Assembly (NCBI GenBank): GCA_035557095.1
Contig: DATMEB010000042.1
Span: forward strand, 1-17,924
DNA from: JALZDI01 sp035557095
GTDB lineage: Bacteria > Actinomycetota > Actinomycetes > Propionibacteriales > Nocardioidaceae
Direction: 5' to 3'
Length of the DNA: 17,924 bases
Under the pieces are notes generated by a model, which was given only the letters and a program-made list of their open reading frames with translations, did not search any database and was not told where the DNA came from. Positions within the stretch are counted from its first letter, which is position 1; every line of letters starts with the position of its first letter. The position numbers and the translations under genes were made by a program. Positions 16,096-17,924 of this stretch are shown piece after piece.

Positions 16096-17924
16096 ATGCC
16101 GGCCACGAAGCGACACCTGGCAATGGCGGTGACGCTCGCCGCCGCCGTGCTCACGAGCGCGAGCACGGCGGCGGGTCCCGACGCGTTGCCGGAAGGACGG
16201 GCCAAGACCTCCAACGCGTACGGCGACGTGCTGGTTTCGACCAGCCGCGCGCAAGGCAACGGCCAGCTCTCCGACAAGGCCTTCTTCGTCACCAACCACG
16301 TGGTGAGCAAGTACGCCCATCAGGGCACCGACGGCAATGCGCAGAAGTACCTGGTGGTGTGGGCCGGCGACGAGAACGCCGCCGACACCGCAGTGCGGGA
16401 CGCCGAGATGCTGCCCGGTTCGCTGCAGAACCCGGTGAACAAGGCCAAGAACGCTCCGCCGGCCCAGGACTTCCTCGCGGTCATCGACGTGACCAAGGGC
16501 TCGCCGTCTTACGGCAAGCTCGTCAACACGGCCACGGTCGGCCCGATGGTGTCCAACGAACCGCACCACATGCAGTACAGCTGGCACCGCGGTGACGCCG
16601 TGTACGCCGGCGGGCTGTTCAGCTCGATGACCTACTCCTTCGACGTCTCCGCCCTGCCGAAGGTCCAGCTCAATGGCGTGAGCCTGCCCACTGACACGTT
16701 GGGCGGGTCCGTGCCGGACGCGTACTCGGTGCTCGACGACGGAACCGCCTACGCCACCTACATGGGCGGCCCGGTGCTGCCCGGCCCGTACCGCTACTCC
16801 GACGGTTCGCAGCGCAGCGGGAACGGATTCGCCGGCAGCCCCGGTGCTGTCGTGCACTTCGACCAGGACGCCAACGTGCTCTCTCAGTCCCCGGCCGCGA
16901 CGCCGCGGGGCGACGACCCCGAGCGCTGCGTCAACCTGCCGCAGGTGGGCAAGCCGACCTGCGCCAACCCGCACGGCATCGCGGTGCGCGAGGACCTGGA
17001 CACCATGGTCACCGCTGACTACGTGGAGCCGAGAACCCTCATCCTCGACCCAGTCGAGCCGCCCTCGCCGTACCTGTTCCGGCCGACGGTGCGGATCTGG
17101 GACATCTCCGACCGGAACCGCCCGAAGGTCAAGAGTCTGTCGTACCTGCCCGTTGACCCGCAGGCCGCGCCGGAGAACCCGCGGTACCGCGACAGCAGCG
17201 CGGTGATGGAGGTCGCCGTCACCCAGCAGCCGGGCCACAAGGGCGCCTTCGCGCAGACCATGAAGGGCGGGTCCATCTACTACGCACCCGACATCACCGC
17301 GCCCGACCCGCAGTGGCGAAAGGTGTGGGACGACGGCGCCGCGCTCCAGGACTTCAACCCAGACAGCGGCAGCAACGGTGCGGACACCAACGGCGGCTGG
17401 ATCGGGACGAGCCAGAACGACCGGTACCTGTTCCACACGATGATGGGCCGCCACCATGGCACTCTGGGTCAGCACGACCCGGGCGCGCCCGGCGGCGTGA
17501 TCGCGTTGGACATCTCGAAGCTCGTCAGCGCCGGCACGAATGCCGCGTGCAACCTGTACACAAGGCCCAAGGCCGACGACTGCCCGACGCTGGCCGACGC
17601 CGTCGGGATCAACGCGAACGACCCAGGCATGGGGCCGCACTTCGGCACCGCGGACAACTTCGAGCTGGGCTCGAAAGGTAGGTACCACGAAACCGGCCAG
17701 CCCCAACGGCTTGCAGTGACTGACTACTTCGTCGCCCGGTCCGGGCACCACAGTGACCACAAGGTATGGATGACCACCCTGAGCGAGGACGGCAAGCTCT
17801 CCATCGACAAGAGCTTCAACGACGCGTTCGATCCCCAGCCGGGCTGGGACTTCGACCGGGACGTCTGGCCGCACGGTCCGTTCGGAAACGCCAAGCCACA
17901 CCTCGGGCTGTTCGTCGTCGCGGA
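16096..17924 (+). CDS. Secreted SBP56 / methanethiol-oxidase-like beta-propeller (3' end outside window)
   Basis: The frame is open to the window end (about 609 residues). MPATKRHLAMAVTLAAAVLT and then SASTAAG is a Sec-type signal peptide. Order and wording follow the selenium-binding protein 56 family: QDFLAVIDVTKGSPSYGKLV, PHHMQYSW (H157, H158), CANPHGIAVREDLDTMVTADY, TVRIWDISDRNRPKV, NDRYLFH and KVWMTTLSEDGKLSID. Bacterial relatives include a copper-dependent methanethiol oxidase, which makes formaldehyde, H2S and H2O2. The start at 16096 is preferred because GAAGGGA ends seven bases upstream; ATG 16090 would be too close. It lies 53 bp after the FeS subunit, probably in the same operon. 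The family call is from recalled human SELENBP1 wording. The activity is unproven and other functions are possible. Confidence 0.7.
   Translation, partial: MPATKRHLAMAVTLAAAVLTSASTAAGPDALPEGRAKTSNAYGDVLVSTSRAQGNGQLSDKAFFVTNHVVSKYAHQGTDGNAQKYLVVWAGDENAADTAVRDAEMLPGSLQNPVNKAKNAPPAQDFLAVIDVTKGSPSYGKLVNTATVGPMVSNEPHHMQYSWHRGDAVYAGGLFSSMTYSFDVSALPKVQLNGVSLPTDTLGGSVPDAYSVLDDGTAYATYMGGPVLPGPYRYSDGSQRSGNGFAGSPGAVVHFDQDANVLSQSPAATPRGDDPERCVNLPQVGKPTCANPHGIAVREDLDTMVTADYVEPRTLILDPVEPPSPYLFRPTVRIWDISDRNRPKVKSLSYLPVDPQAAPENPRYRDSSAVMEVAVTQQPGHKGAFAQTMKGGSIYYAPDITAPDPQWRKVWDDGAALQDFNPDSGSNGADTNGGWIGTSQNDRYLFHTMMGRHHGTLGQHDPGAPGGVIALDISKLVSAGTNAACNLYTRPKADDCPTLADAVGINANDPGMGPHFGTADNFELGSKGRYHETGQPQRLAVTDYFVARSGHHSDHKVWMTTLSEDGKLSIDKSFNDAFDPQPGWDFDRDVWPHGPFGNAKPHLGLFVVA

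Noticed and set aside
15988..17901. Long minus-strand open frame of about 640 codons opposite the SBP56-like gene
   Set aside because: The plus-strand frame has a signal peptide, a ribosome site and family motifs throughout. The minus frame shows only GC-driven low-complexity wording.

Overview
The window is the chromosomal replication-origin neighbourhood of a high-GC actinobacterium. The order dnaA, oriC, dnaN, short gnd, recF, DUF721/dciA, gyrB, gyrA, DUF3566 gene, tRNA-Ile(GAT) is the conserved actinobacterial arrangement. Together with the protein wording it suggests a Nocardioides-like or other Propionibacteriales organism. That placement rests on recalled synteny, not on a search.

Layout. 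Positions 1-907 hold the 3' part of dnaA. 908-1438 is oriC, with one perfect DnaA box and several degenerate ones. 1439-5330 is a same-strand block of dnaN, gnd, recF and the DUF721 gene, with tight spacing or overlap between most genes. 5331-5780 is a non-coding leader with a probable gyrB promoter and a perfect hairpin. 5781-11509 holds gyrB, gyrA and a two-TM DUF3566 protein that overlaps the gyrA end. 11633-11706 is tRNA-Ile. All of these point the same way, so replication and supercoiling genes are co-oriented away from the origin.

Accessory part. The last 22 bases of the tRNA-Ile region (T-loop through the 3' end) recur as a perfect direct repeat at 12584-12605, exactly 896 bp downstream. 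The pair looks like attL/attR of a very small or decayed tRNA-targeted element. It has no integrase. Its only intact gene is a four-TM protein on the minus strand, flanked on both sides by frame-broken coding traces. The DLW-39-type small gene and tRNA-Ala that I recall next to this tRNA in relatives are not seen.

From 13058 to the window end lies a same-strand three-gene cluster: a Tat-exported molybdenum hydroxylase large subunit (isoquinoline 1-oxidoreductase beta-like), its two-cluster [2Fe-2S] small subunit, and a secreted selenium-binding-protein-56/methanethiol-oxidase-like beta-propeller that runs off the window. This is the most interesting cargo. It could be an extracytoplasmic oxidation module (thiol or aldehyde type) placed beside a tRNA integration site. 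The substrate is not determined by the sequence.
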